Part shown: in pieces, positions 1 to 8,490 of the stretch | Position numbering within the stretch: the first letter of the stretch is position 1 | How the letters are laid out: each line of letters opens with the position of its first letter | Source of the DNA: Chloroflexota bacterium | GTDB lineage: Bacteria; Chloroflexota; Dehalococcoidia; Dehalococcoidales; JACQON01 | Reading direction: 5' to 3' | Length of the DNA: 64,000 nt | Assembly: GCA_016202545.1 (NCBI GenBank) | Contig: JACQON010000018.1 | Coordinates: 1 to 64,000, forward strand | Translations under genes and position numbers: made by a program | The notes under the pieces: generated by a model | What the model saw: the letters and a program-made list of their open reading frames with translations, nothing else | The model's database searches: none | What the model was told of the DNA's origin: nothing

Positions 1-38
1 GAGCGCTCTTCCAAATATGACCAATAGAGGGGACGGAA

Positions 39-812
39 ATGACAATCCTGGAAGCAGCTAATATCACCAAGCGCTTCGGCGGCCTGGAAGCGCTGAGGAA
101 TATTGACCTGAAAGTAGAAGCGGGGGAGCTAGTGGGGGTAATAGGGCCAAATGGCGCCGGAAAGACCACCCTGTTCAACATCCTGAGCGGAGTTTTCCGT
201 CCCAGCAGCGGTAAGGTCTTCTTCCGGGATGAGGACATCACCGGCATGAAGCCGCACCGGATAGCGGAAAAGGGGCTGGTGCGGACCTTCCAGGCAACCA
301 GGCTGTACTCCAACCTGCCGGTTTTGGAAAATGTGTACATCGCCTGCCATATCCCGGCCAGGCCAAATATAGCCGGAGATATAATTGGCTTGCCCTCGGT
401 CAAACGGAGGGAGAGCCAGGCCCGGCAAAGAGCCAAAGACATTGTCAGCCTGGCCGGACTGGAATCGGTGAGCCTGGAACTGGCCAGAAACCTGCCTCAT
501 GGCTATCAGAGGACATTGGGGGTGGCCGTTGCCCTGGCGGCAGAGCCAAAGCTATTGTGCCTGGATGAGCCGGTGACTGGCATGAATGCGGAGGAGACCC
601 AGTTCATGATGGGCTTTATCCAGAGGATACGTCAGCAGGGCATCACCATTCTCATTGTGGAGCACCACATGAAGGTAGTCATGAGCCTCTGCGACAAGGT
701 GGCAGTGCTCAATTTCGGCAGGAAGATAGCCGATGGCAAGCCCGAAGAGATACAGAACAACAAGGACGTTATAGAAGCCTACCTGGGGAGACAGGAAGAA
801 AGTGTTGCTTGA
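39..812 (+). CDS. livG: Branched-chain amino-acid ABC transporter ATPase LivG
   Basis: One of the two cytoplasmic ATPases of a LivFGHM-type importer for branched-chain amino acids or related acids. The 257-residue protein has Walker A GPNGAGKT at 36-43, a Q-loop at about 85, the LivG-type degenerate signature LPHGYQR at 152-158 instead of LSGGQ, Walker B LLCLDEP at 172-178 and a switch His in VEHH. Length and the degenerate signature are typical of LivG rather than LivF. The ATG follows a purine-rich AGGGGACGG site. It overlaps livF by 11 bases, so the two are co-translated. The permease and binding-protein genes must lie upstream of the window; bases 1-38 may hold the last codons of one, but no frame there is distinctive. 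The substrate cannot be read from the ATPase. Confidence 0.93.
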   Translation: MTILEAANITKRFGGLEALRNIDLKVEAGELVGVIGPNGAGKTTLFNILSGVFRPSSGKVFFRDEDITGMKPHRIAEKGLVRTFQATRLYSNLPVLENVYIACHIPARPNIAGDIIGLPSVKRRESQARQRAKDIVSLAGLESVSLELARNLPHGYQRTLGVAVALAAEPKLLCLDEPVTGMNAEETQFMMGFIQRIRQQGITILIVEHHMKVVMSLCDKVAVLNFGRKIADGKPEEIQNNKDVIEAYLGRQEESVA

Positions 813-1506
813 GCTTAAAGATGTGGTAGTCCACTACGGGAAGGCAGCGGCGCTCAAGGGGGTGTCCATCCGTATATCTGAAGGCGAGGTGGTCACCATG
901 ATTGGCTCTAACGGGGCCGGAAAGACCACTACCTTAAAGGCCGTAGCTGCCCTGGTCCGGCCTACCAGCGGGGAGGTCTGGTTTGAGGGACGCCGCATAG
1001 ACAGGCTGGCTCCGGAAAAGCTGCCTGGCATAGGTATCAGCATCTGCATGGAGGGAAGGAGGCTATTCCCGTTTATGACTGTCCTTGAGAACCTCGAGAT
1101 GGGAGCCTTTTCCTGCCGTGGCCGGGACATCAAGCGTGACCTGGAGACGACATTTGAGCTGTTCCCGGTATTGCGGCAAAGGCAGAAGCAGAAGGCGGGC
1201 ACGCTGAGTGGCGGGGAACAGCAGATGGTGACCATCGGGCGGGCGCTTATGGCCAGACCCAAGCTGCTGCTGCTGGATGAGCCTTCATTAGGGCTGGCGC
1301 CGCTGGTAATAGCTCACCTGGCGGAAACGGTGAGAGAGCTCAACCGGAGGGGGCTGACCGTGCTACTGGTAGAGCAAAACGCGCAGATGGCACTCAGGGT
1401 TGCCCACAGAGGTTATGTCCTGGAAGTGGGCAAGGTTACCGTGGAAGGAGATTCCCGCTCTCTGCTGGGCAATGACCATGTCAGGCGGGCCTACTTAGGC
1501 GTGTAG
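802..1506 (+). CDS. livF: Branched-chain amino-acid ABC transporter ATPase LivF
   Basis: Second ATPase of the Liv importer, pairing with LivG. The 234-residue protein has Walker A GSNGAGKT at 35-42, a canonical LSGGEQQ signature near 134 and Walker B LLLLDEP near 155, followed by the VEQNA switch region typical of LivF. The start is a GTG inside the end of livG, 4-10 bases after AGGAAG; it gives the usual LivF N-terminus. It is the last gene of the operon, because a convergent minus-strand gene ends only 22 bases beyond its stop. Family assignment is firm; the transported substrate is not known from these genes. Confidence 0.93.
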   Translation: MLLELKDVVVHYGKAAALKGVSIRISEGEVVTMIGSNGAGKTTTLKAVAALVRPTSGEVWFEGRRIDRLAPEKLPGIGISICMEGRRLFPFMTVLENLEMGAFSCRGRDIKRDLETTFELFPVLRQRQKQKAGTLSGGEQQMVTIGRALMARPKLLLLDEPSLGLAPLVIAHLAETVRELNRRGLTVLLVEQNAQMALRVAHRGYVLEVGKVTVEGDSRSLLGNDHVRRAYLGV

Positions 1507-1528
1507 AGATTGCAGAGGATGTAGCATA

Positions 1529-2005
1529 CTAACAACTTGGTCGGTCAACCTCTTGCCGTAAGTCCTTGAAGACCTTTTCGAATTCCTTTCTCAGCTTTGG
1601 AAATCTCATAGCGGCGGACGGATGGCAGGTTTCAATGTACCTGATGCCATCAAGTCTGGGGGTTTGCCGGGCTGTCCTCCCCATCAGGAGCACGGTGGCC
1701 GGCTTGATTTCACTGATTTCCTGTAACAGACGCGGCATCCAGCGCTTGATTTCCGCTGCCGTCGGGGGCCTGTTTTTGGGAGTGGTCTCCTTGACGATGC
1801 TGGTAATGTACAGCTTGCGGCGGTCGATATTGTGCTTTTTCAGCACCTCATCCAGGTATTTGCCGGACCTGCCGACGAAGGGTCTACCCTGCCTGACCTC
1901 TTCCTTACCTGGGTTCTGCCCCACCAGCATAATCCTGGCATTCGGCGGCCCTTCACCAGGGACGATAATCCGGGTATCCGAGGGACGACCTTCCTGTCCC
2001 ATCAT
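1529..2005 (-). CDS. Uracil-DNA glycosylase superfamily protein lacking the Fe-S cysteines
   Basis: Belongs to the uracil-DNA glycosylase superfamily closest to family 4/5 enzymes, which excise uracil from DNA. The 158-residue protein shows motif 1 GQNPGKEE at 29-36 (water-activating region), the conserved GRPFVGRSGKYLD block at 40-52 and motif 3 HPS at 128-130. Family 4 enzymes carry a 4Fe-4S cluster on four cysteines, two before motif 1 and two after it. Here the N-terminus begins just before PGEGPPNARI with no CxxC. The usual VKCRPPGNR is VKETTPKNRPP, and the later Cys is Trp89. The only cysteines are Cys127 and the C-terminal residue. Reading upstream in frame does not recover a cysteine pair. 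Activity on uracil is therefore an inference; it may be a cluster-free variant. It sits downstream of the flavin reductase at 2032-3399 with a 26-base gap and may be co-transcribed. Confidence 0.8.
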   Translation of the reverse strand: MMGQEGRPSDTRIIVPGEGPPNARIMLVGQNPGKEEVRQGRPFVGRSGKYLDEVLKKHNIDRRKLYITSIVKETTPKNRPPTAAEIKRWMPRLLQEISEIKPATVLLMGRTARQTPRLDGIRYIETCHPSAAMRFPKLRKEFEKVFKDLRQEVDRPSC

Positions 2006-2031
2006 CGTGTATACCCCTGCGTCACACCGGT

Positions 2032-3399
2032 TCAGGACTCCTCAAGGTTGCCAAGCGTTCGCAATATCAGCTCGGGAAGGGCGGGGTGTATGTGCATACC
2101 CGCCTGTATGTGGTCAATGTGTCCTCCTGAGACCATGGCATTTATCACTTCTTGAATTAGAATCGGCGCATACGGCCCTATGATGTGAAAGCCCAGTATT
2201 TTCCCGGTGTCCTTTTCCGCTATGGCCTTGGCGAACCCGCTTTCTTCCATCATCGCTTTGCCTTTGGCGATATCGCTGTATTTTGCCCTCCCCACCAGGA
2301 CTTGATGGTCCTTTCTGGCCTGCTCCTCCAGCAGCCCTACCGAGGCAATTTGGGGATGGGAATATACGGCGTGCGGGGCAGTGGTGTAGTCCATCTTGAT
2401 TTCAGCGTTGTGCAGTTTATTCTGCGCGGCCACCAGGGCCTCCCTGTTGGCTACATGGGTGAACATCTGCTGGCCATTGGCATCCCCAACGGCGTATATA
2501 CCTTTCTTGGCCGTCTCAAGGTACTCGTTGACCTTTATGAAGCCCCTTTTGTCTATCTCCACGCCGGCCTTTTCCGCTTTCAGCAGGTCAGCGTTGGACT
2601 TTCTGCCGACCGCCACCATGATTTTCTGCGCGGCGAACTCTTTTTTTGCGCCGGTGCTTGCTTCCCTGGCAATGGCGACAATGCCTCCGGCGCTGTGCCT
2701 TACCTCTTCAACCTGCGTACCGGTGTAGATGTCCATCCGTTTGCCCAGCTCCTGTTTCAATAGCCGGGATATTTCCGGCTCCTCAGATAGTACCAGACGG
2801 TCGGCCATCTCCAGCATGGAAACCCTGGCGCCCATGGCGGCGAAAAAATGCCCGTATTCGACGGCAATATAGCCGCCGCCGATGACGATGATGCTATCCG
2901 GCCTTTCCTTTAGCTGCAGCACCGTTTCATTGGTAAGATAGTCTACGCTGTCAAGTCCCTTTATGGGAGGTATCAGGGGACGGGAGCCGGAAGCGATGAA
3001 AATAGTACCGCTCCTTATCTTTGCACCATTGACTTCTATCGTGTATTCATTGATAAAATGCCCTTCGCCCTGGTAAAAGTCCAGGTTCTCGGCGGACGAG
3101 ATGCCCTGCCGCATGTGGGTCTGGTTTTCACGGACGAACTTCCTCATTCGCTCCATTATGGAGAGGAAATCGATATTCCTGACCTCCGCCTCGATACCGA
3201 GCTTTCTGGCTTCCTGTATCTCGGCGACCCTATCCGCGGCGAATATCAGCATCTTGGATGGTATGCAGCCCAGGTTGGGGCAGGTGCCGCCCAGCGGTCC
3301 CTTGTCCACCAAGGCGGTGCGCAGACCATGGTTCAAGGCTTCGGTCACGATGTTCATTCCACATCCGGAGCCGATTATGATGGCGTCGTATTTTTTCAT
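2032..3399 (-). CDS. FAD-dependent pyridine nucleotide-disulfide oxidoreductase (dihydrolipoamide dehydrogenase-like)
   Basis: A 455-residue class I flavoprotein disulfide reductase. FAD-binding Rossmann motif GSGCGMN lies at 10-16, the redox-active pair Cys40 and Cys45 in GGTCPNLGCIPSK, a central NAD(P)-binding GGGYIAVEYG near 173, the second FAD contact YAVGDA near 303 and the dimerisation domain with the catalytic His-Glu dyad HIHPALPE near the C-terminus. These are the complete features of dihydrolipoamide dehydrogenase, mercuric reductase and related enzymes. No lipoyl E2, MerR or mer cysteine-rich domain is nearby, so the physiological disulfide substrate is unknown. The start follows AAAGGGAGAGCAG on the minus strand. 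The first glycine motif is GSGCGMN rather than the commonest GxGxxG spacing, as also seen in soluble archaeal homologues. Confidence 0.88.
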   Translation of the reverse strand: MKKYDAIIIGSGCGMNIVTEALNHGLRTALVDKGPLGGTCPNLGCIPSKMLIFAADRVAEIQEARKLGIEAEVRNIDFLSIMERMRKFVRENQTHMRQGISSAENLDFYQGEGHFINEYTIEVNGAKIRSGTIFIASGSRPLIPPIKGLDSVDYLTNETVLQLKERPDSIIVIGGGYIAVEYGHFFAAMGARVSMLEMADRLVLSEEPEISRLLKQELGKRMDIYTGTQVEEVRHSAGGIVAIAREASTGAKKEFAAQKIMVAVGRKSNADLLKAEKAGVEIDKRGFIKVNEYLETAKKGIYAVGDANGQQMFTHVANREALVAAQNKLHNAEIKMDYTTAPHAVYSHPQIASVGLLEEQARKDHQVLVGRAKYSDIAKGKAMMEESGFAKAIAEKDTGKILGFHIIGPYAPILIQEVINAMVSGGHIDHIQAGMHIHPALPELILRTLGNLEES

Positions 3400-3423
3400 C
3401 TCTGCTCTCCCTTTCTATTTATT

Positions 3424-3504
3424 CTAGTGTCTTGTCAGGTTAATCATTGTGCCAATTTTTTGTTTCAGCGCACATCTTCGATTACTGACGACCTCATCCC
3501 CTTT
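3424..3504. repeat. 81-bp dispersed repeat, copy 1
   Basis: An 81-base segment beginning CTAGTG and containing TGTCAGGTTAAT, CCAATT, TTTCAGC and ACTGACGACCT followed by CCCCTTT. The same blocks in the same order and spacing occur at 10403-10483. Both copies lie just outside gene ends. No open reading frame is supported in either. Function unknown. Confidence 0.7.
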
Positions 3505-3743
3505 ACTCCCTCTTCCATGCACAACATCTCTGGTCTCCCTCTTTGAAAAAGGGGATTAAGGGGGATTTGCAGGCTCAAAATTCCCCTCAATCTCCCCTGC
3601 CTTCGCCGGAGCGGCTTGCCTTCGCTGACTTGCCCGCCTGCTCGCCGTCAAGCCTTGGCAGGCGGGAGCTTTAGCGCAAGCAGGCTTTACGAAAGGGAGA
3701 GGAAACGACTTGAAGCAGTTTTTCATTAACCTGCCAGACCGGT
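3505..3743. other. Gene-free intergenic stretch with palindromic GC-rich repeats
   Basis: No coding region is supported. It contains a decayed AAAAAGGGGATTAAGGGGGATTT block like the one at 45884-45960 and an imperfect inverted repeat built from GCCTGC and GGCAGGCGGG around 3640-3665. A further hairpin at 3730-3775 (CCAGACCGG with CCGTCTGG) overlaps the end of the DUF427 gene and may act as a terminator-like structure, but there is no T-run. Confidence 0.45.
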
Positions 3744-4064
3744 TTAAGCCGGCCGGTCAAGCCGTCTGGCGGGAGTACCTTCTACCTGTATGCCCAGACT
3801 TTTGTCAAAGGCAACGTAGTCTTTGATTGTCATTGCCGCTTCGCTCGGCTGGTAGTAGTGCCAGGCGGCGTCTTTATTGACCTTACTATCGACGACGATG
3901 TCATAGTAGCCCGCCAGCCCTTTCCAGGGACATCTGTACTGCTTGTCGCTCTTCCTGAGATACTTTTGATTTACCGATTCAGGCGGAAAGTAAAGGTTGC
4001 CTTCGACGAGTATCACCTGATCGCTTTCAGCTATTACCTTACCGTTCCACGTTGCTCTAGCCAT
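3744..4064 (-). CDS. DUF427 family protein
   Basis: A 106-residue protein of the DUF427 family, small beta-rich proteins of unknown activity. Characteristic blocks are the N-terminal ATWNGKVIAESD, the NLYFPPESV segment, the CPWKGLAGYYDIVVD core with a conserved Cys near 45, and the C-terminal AWHYYQPS plus VAFD. The last ten residues (TPARRLDRPA) are read from a GC-rich inverted repeat and are probably not part of the folded domain. It is 58 bases downstream of the betaine transporter permease on the same strand, so it may be the last gene of that operon. I do not infer a role in osmotic stress from position alone. Confidence 0.85.
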   Translation of the reverse strand: MARATWNGKVIAESDQVILVEGNLYFPPESVNQKYLRKSDKQYRCPWKGLAGYYDIVVDSKVNKDAAWHYYQPSEAAMTIKDYVAFDKSLGIQVEGTPARRLDRPA

Positions 4065-4122
4065 TGTTTGCCTCCTTTGTATTTATTGGCCAAAATATGA
4101 TGCTGGCCTTTTCCGTGATGCT

Positions 4123-4866
4123 TTAGTCCCCTCCCGTTTTAAGGCTATCCTCAATGCCGGTCAGCAACTGGTCAGCCAGCACCGCCAGCATGGCAGCGGG
4201 CAATGCGCCTTCGATAATGTAGGCCAGGTTGTCCTGAACGAGACCGGCGATGATAGGAGAGCCGAGGCCACCGGCGCCTATGACGGCGCCTATCATGGCG
4301 GTGCCGATATTGATGACGATTGATATGCGCAGCCCGGCGATGATAACACTCGCCGCCAGTGGGACTTCGACTCGAAACAGTGTCTGCGTCCGGCTCATTC
4401 CCATGCCGTAAGCAACTCCAACCAGGTCGCCGGAAACGGCGTCGAGGCCGGCAATGGTATTTCGCACGATGGGGAGCAGCCCGTAGAGGAAAAGAGCGGC
4501 TACTGTCGGCAGGAGGCCGAAACCGAGCATGGGCACAGCCAGCGCCAGAATGGCCACCGGTGGAAATGTCTGGCCGAATGAAGTTATATCGGTGATAATG
4601 GGCAGGAACTCCCTGCCGCCGGGACGAGTCGCCCACACTCCGAGCGATACGCCGATAAAGACGGTCATGGCGCTTGATATGGCGACCAGCCGTAGATGCT
4701 CAAGCACCAGCACCAGCAGGCTGGCACGAGGATGTATCACCTGAGCTTCCTGCGAGAACAGGTATCCCAGGGCTGTCTCCCATACCCACATATTGGAGAT
4801 AAGCCATGCGAACGCTGCCACCATCAACAACAGAATAAGCCAGCGTCTCGCCTGCCGATGGCTCAT
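4123..4866 (-). CDS. Glycine betaine/osmoprotectant ABC transporter permease (OpuCB type)
   Basis: A 247-residue inner-membrane permease with an N-terminal helix, then the binding-protein-dependent transport domain of five or so helices. The EAA-like loop with GLDAVSGDLVGVAYGMG followed by EVPLAASVIIAGLR is visible around 140-175. Length and motif match OpuCB/OpuBB/YehW-type betaine or choline permeases. The gene starts 3 bases after the ATPase gene stop, and together with the second, longer permease it would form a heterodimeric channel. Substrate (betaine, choline, carnitine or another quaternary amine) cannot be fixed from sequence. Confidence 0.9.
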   Translation of the reverse strand: MSHRQARRWLILLLMVAAFAWLISNMWVWETALGYLFSQEAQVIHPRASLLVLVLEHLRLVAISSAMTVFIGVSLGVWATRPGGREFLPIITDITSFGQTFPPVAILALAVPMLGFGLLPTVAALFLYGLLPIVRNTIAGLDAVSGDLVGVAYGMGMSRTQTLFRVEVPLAASVIIAGLRISIVINIGTAMIGAVIGAGGLGSPIIAGLVQDNLAYIIEGALPAAMLAVLADQLLTGIEDSLKTGGD

Positions 4867-4869
4867 AGC

Positions 4870-5967
4870 CTACGCCTCTCTGGCAGCCGTTGCATTTTCA
4901 ACATCGGTCACGGTCACCTCGCCGAGGAGACGTCCCCTGTCATCGACGACGGGGACGCTTCTCAGTCCCTGTCCGAGCATGCGTGAAAGCGCCTCTCTTA
5001 AGGTAGCCGTCTCGGCCACCGCAATGACTTCCGGGTCAGTGGCTACTATCGACTCCCTGACAGAAGCGACCTCATGCAGGCTGTCCCTGTCTATCCACCC
5101 CCGGAGTCGTTGGTTTTCATCCACCACCCAGACCCAGCGGCGGCGCACACAGGCTGCTGCCGCTTCCTCAACGGATGCGCTGATGCTTATTGAAGGTGAC
5201 TGTCTTACAAAGCCGCTAACGCTGATGCGAGACAGGCGTTTCAGGGCGCGGTCGGTGCCGACGAAATCATGAACGAACTTGTTTCGCGGCCTGGAAAGTA
5301 CCGCCTCCGGAGTATCATGCTGCACCAGCCTGCCAGCCTCCATGATGGCGATGCGGTCAGCCAGTCGAATGGCCTCATCGAGGTCGTGAGTGACCATGAT
5401 TACGGTTTTCTTCAAGCTCCGCTGGATTCGGAGAAACTGCGCCTGAAGCCTTTCTCGCGTCATGGGGTCCACTGCTCCGAATGGCTCATCCATCAGCAAG
5501 ATTGGCGGGTCAGCGGCGAGGGCGCGAGCCACGCCAATGCGCTGCGCTTCCCCGCCAGAGAGCTGGCCGGGATATTTCCCGGCGTACTCCGCCGGGTTGA
5601 GTCCCACCAGCGATAATAGCTCTTCTATTCTTTGAGCGATGCGTTCCTTTTCCCAGCTTAGAAGATGGGGGACAACGGCGATGTTCTTGGACACAGTCAT
5701 GTGCGGGAACAGCCCGACGCCTTGAATGGCGTAACCCATGGAGCGGCGAAGTTGCTCAGGCCTGACATGGGCAGTATCCTGCCCATCGACGAAGATGCGG
5801 CCGGAAGTTGGCTCAGTAAGGCGGTTGACCATACGCAAGGTGGTGGTCTTGCCACAGCCTGAAGGGCCAATGAGCATGCAGACTTCCCCCTGGTTCACCT
5901 CCAGTGAAAGCTCGCTTACGGCAACGGTGACGCCGTAACTTTTGGTTACCTTTTCCAGGCGTATCAT
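4870..5967 (-). CDS. Glycine betaine/osmoprotectant ABC transporter ATPase with CBS domains (OpuCA type)
   Basis: A 365-residue ATPase. Walker A GPSGCGKT is near 33-40, signature LSGGEAQR near 135, Walker B ILLMDEPFGAVDP near 155-168 and switch His in VTHD. After residue about 245 it continues into two CBS-like repeats (one around 250-300, the second ending VPVVDDRGRLLGEVTVTDV). In OpuCA/OpuA proteins the tandem CBS module senses ionic strength or nucleotides and gates transport, so post-translational control by osmolarity is expected by family knowledge. It overlaps the upstream permease gene by 4 bases, indicating translational coupling. Confidence 0.92.
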   Translation of the reverse strand: MIRLEKVTKSYGVTVAVSELSLEVNQGEVCMLIGPSGCGKTTTLRMVNRLTEPTSGRIFVDGQDTAHVRPEQLRRSMGYAIQGVGLFPHMTVSKNIAVVPHLLSWEKERIAQRIEELLSLVGLNPAEYAGKYPGQLSGGEAQRIGVARALAADPPILLMDEPFGAVDPMTRERLQAQFLRIQRSLKKTVIMVTHDLDEAIRLADRIAIMEAGRLVQHDTPEAVLSRPRNKFVHDFVGTDRALKRLSRISVSGFVRQSPSISISASVEEAAAACVRRRWVWVVDENQRLRGWIDRDSLHEVASVRESIVATDPEVIAVAETATLREALSRMLGQGLRSVPVVDDRGRLLGEVTVTDVENATAAREA

Positions 5968-7151
5968 TGACTTTCCTTGCCTGTCCCTTTGGGCGTGGCT
6001 AACCTAACCACCGCCCGCATTACCGCGTCTACCATCAGAGCCAGCGCGATTATGGGAATAGCGCCAAGTAAAATGAGGTCGGGAGCTGCCTGGCCGATTC
6101 CCTGAAAGATAAACCAGCCCAGTCCGCCGGCGCCGATAAGCGCGGCTACGGCGACAAGACCCACCACCTGGACCGAGGCGATTCGGACGCCTTGCAGAAC
6201 AAGCGGAGCCGCCAGAGGCGCTTCTATTTTGCGGAAGATTTGGAAGCCGCTCATGCCCATCCCCAATCCGGCGTCAACCGCCGCCGGGTCTACCTGACGT
6301 AGTCCCACATATGTATTGCGGACGATGGGCAGCAGGGAATAGATGGTAAGGGCAATGAGGGCTGGCGTGGTGCCCACCCCCCGGATGCCTAACTCGCGCA
6401 GGGCGGGAAAGGCGAAGGACAGGGCGGAAAGGGGAGGAATGAGAAAGCCAAATAGAGCCAGACTGGGTACGGTCTGGGTGATATTGGCGATGAAGAATAT
6501 CGGTCTTTCGGCGCCCTTGCTGCGCACCGCCCATATGCCGAGCGGGATGCCGAGCAGAACGCCTGTGGCAACGCTGCCACCGAGCAGGAAAAGGTGCTGG
6601 CCAAGCTCTTGCAGGAAGCGGCTCTCACGACCGGAGAACTCCTGCCATATAGAGAGGTTCTGCAGCAGTCCGGTGATGAGGAAAATCCCGAAGGCCGCTA
6701 ACGCTGTCCAGGATACCGCGTTTCTCCATGCGCCCCGGCCACGCAGTCTTTCACGGGCGGCAAATATAGCGATGTAAGCCCCGGCCAGGGTAATCCAGAA
6801 GCCGGCTCCGAGCGAGACCCTCAGCAGCGGTGATTGGTCCCCGACCAGGAGAGTGGCCGTCAGCCCCACCAGTACCAGTGCGACGACGACGATGATATTG
6901 GCGGTCATCCCCAGGTAAATAGCGCGCCGGTTCCCGCTTTTTCCCCAGCCAGATAGGCTGGATACGAGGCAGGCAAGCCACAGGATAATGATTGCGGTGG
7001 CTGCCCAGCCGGCACTATCCCACAGGCTGATGTGGGTCCCGGCCGCCAGCCGGTTGGGTCTGAGCGTCAACCAGGAGAAAAAAAGCGACGACAGCCCGAT
7101 TACAGAGCCGACCAGCGCTACATTGTTGCGGCCAAGCAACCGTTGGGCCAT
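5964..7151 (-). CDS. Glycine betaine/osmoprotectant ABC transporter permease with extra N-terminal membrane domain
   Basis: A 395-residue permease. The C-terminal 210 residues are a standard OpuC/YehY-type transport domain (GIPLGIWAVRS, then LRQVDPAAVDAGLGMGMSG and KIEAPLAAPLVLQGVR as the EAA loop). The first 180 or so residues add about five hydrophobic helices not present in the shorter OpuCB-like partner. Similar long permeases occur in YehY-type systems, where a membrane-spanning N-terminal extension is known. The gene lies between the substrate-binding protein (23-base gap) and the ATPase (4-base overlap). The start ATG is preceded by GAAAGAG. Confidence 0.88.
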   Translation of the reverse strand: MAQRLLGRNNVALVGSVIGLSSLFFSWLTLRPNRLAAGTHISLWDSAGWAATAIIILWLACLVSSLSGWGKSGNRRAIYLGMTANIIVVVALVLVGLTATLLVGDQSPLLRVSLGAGFWITLAGAYIAIFAARERLRGRGAWRNAVSWTALAAFGIFLITGLLQNLSIWQEFSGRESRFLQELGQHLFLLGGSVATGVLLGIPLGIWAVRSKGAERPIFFIANITQTVPSLALFGFLIPPLSALSFAFPALRELGIRGVGTTPALIALTIYSLLPIVRNTYVGLRQVDPAAVDAGLGMGMSGFQIFRKIEAPLAAPLVLQGVRIASVQVVGLVAVAALIGAGGLGWFIFQGIGQAAPDLILLGAIPIIALALMVDAVMRAVVRLATPKGTGKESQ

Positions 7152-7174
7152 CCTCTTTCATCTCGGAGCAGGGA

Positions 7175-8113
7175 CTATTTCAAAAACCCCTTTGAGGTGA
7201 GATAGTTGCGGGCTACATCGACGGCGTTCTGGCCCTCAAGCGCAATCCTGGCATTGAGCGTCTGGAGCGTCTCGAGGTCAAGGGTGGCAAAGACGGGGGC
7301 AAGAATTCCTTCAACCTCGGGGGATCTATTAAAGGCCTCTCCGCGCACAATCGGCGTGGGCAGGTAGACCGGTTGTACCACCAGCGGGTCATCCAGGACG
7401 ATAAGGCCGAAGGCGCTGAGAGAGCCATCTGTGCCGTAAGCCATGGCTGCGTTCACCCCGTCCGTACCCTGCGCGGCTGCCTTTTCAGTCTGTGCCGTGT
7501 CACCGCTTGATACGGTCAGGAGCTGGTCCTGTTTGAGACTGAAACCGTAAGCTGTCTGAAATGCGGGCAGGGCTGCGGCGCTGGTGGCAAACTCCTCCGA
7601 GCCGATTAGCTTCACGTAGCCGCCGCGGTTTGCGTAGGCGGCGAAGTCAGTCAATGTCCACAGGTTCTCCTTTTCGGCCAGGGCTTTCGGTATCGCTATC
7701 GCCCAGGTATTGTTGGCCGGGGCCGGTTTGAGCCAGACGATGTTGTTAGCCGCCAGGTCAAGCTGCTTCACCCTTTCATAGCCTTTGACGGCGTCTTTCC
7801 AGACATTTGGGTCTGCCTCATCAAAGAAAAAGGCGCCGTTTCCGGTATACTCCGGGTAAATATCAAGCTCACCACTGATGATGGCTTTGCGCACTATGGG
7901 AGTGGTGCCAAACTGCGATTTATCAATTACCTCAAATCCATTATCCCTGAGCATCAGTATCATAATCTGTGATAGCAGGGCTCCCTCGGTATCTATTTTT
8001 GAGCCGACCGTGATTGGCCCTTTACCAGCCTCACTGCCACCGCCTCTACAGCCCGAGACCAGGATTAGCGCTATGAGGGTCACCAGCCCGGCTATGCCAA
8101 GAAACCTCTTCAT
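7175..8113 (-). CDS. Glycine betaine/osmoprotectant-binding lipoprotein (OpuCC/OsmF type)
   Basis: First gene of the osmoprotectant operon. The 312-residue protein begins with a lipoprotein signal: a hydrophobic segment and lipobox LVSGC with Cys22, so it should be lipid-anchored outside the membrane. Mature sequence shows the QAT/OpuAC fold landmarks: ITVGSK near 34, IYPEYTGNGAFF near 111-122, the NNTWAIAIPK segment near 158 and the C-terminal LNARIALEGQNAVDVARNYL typical of the family. A good ribosome site (AAAGGAGG) precedes the ATG. Ligand-cage aromatic residues cannot be assigned confidently without an alignment. Confidence 0.9.
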   Translation of the reverse strand: MKRFLGIAGLVTLIALILVSGCRGGGSEAGKGPITVGSKIDTEGALLSQIMILMLRDNGFEVIDKSQFGTTPIVRKAIISGELDIYPEYTGNGAFFFDEADPNVWKDAVKGYERVKQLDLAANNIVWLKPAPANNTWAIAIPKALAEKENLWTLTDFAAYANRGGYVKLIGSEEFATSAAALPAFQTAYGFSLKQDQLLTVSSGDTAQTEKAAAQGTDGVNAAMAYGTDGSLSAFGLIVLDDPLVVQPVYLPTPIVRGEAFNRSPEVEGILAPVFATLDLETLQTLNARIALEGQNAVDVARNYLTSKGFLK

Positions 8114-8490
8114 TCAGCCCTCCTTTGTCTTGTGCTTGTTTAGTATCGGTGGGACCCGTCGTATTCTTGAAAATCGTTGCCCTCTGTTTGCCGTGCCCTG
8201 TATCGGTCAGGGAGTGCCAATCAATAAGCCAAGTTTACAGACATTGTAGACAAAATGCAATGGAGAAGTCATAAAATAGAGGCAGAAAAAGTTACAAAAC
8301 TATGACATTTTTGGACTTAAATGGGTTCGAAGCGAGCGGCACTTTAATATCTTATTATTGCATTTTTATTTCAAAATTGCCGCTGGCCACAAACTGGCAT
8401 AAAATGACCTTCCGCCCATGCTGTGGGACTGCTAGAATAGGGGGAAAGGCCTTTTCCGCCTTTGGGAAGCGTACGGCCTGGAGGTGAAAT
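8114..8490. other. Divergent intergenic region between osmoprotectant operon and rtcB
   Basis: No gene is supported in these 377 bases. The region is AT-rich from 8225 to 8410 and must hold the promoters of both divergent operons; only the rtcB-side candidate at 8377-8405 is recognisable. The small palindrome AAAGGCCTTT at 8447-8456 precedes the strong rtcB ribosome site GGAGGTGAAAT. Confidence 0.5.
8377..8405 (+). promoter_or_regulatory. Possible sigma-70-type promoter for rtcB
   Basis: TTGCCG at 8377-8382, a 17-base spacer and TAAAAT at 8400-8405, about 85 bases before the rtcB start. The spacer contains CTGGCC and CTGGCA half-sites. Assignment rests only on hexamer match and position. Confidence 0.35.
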
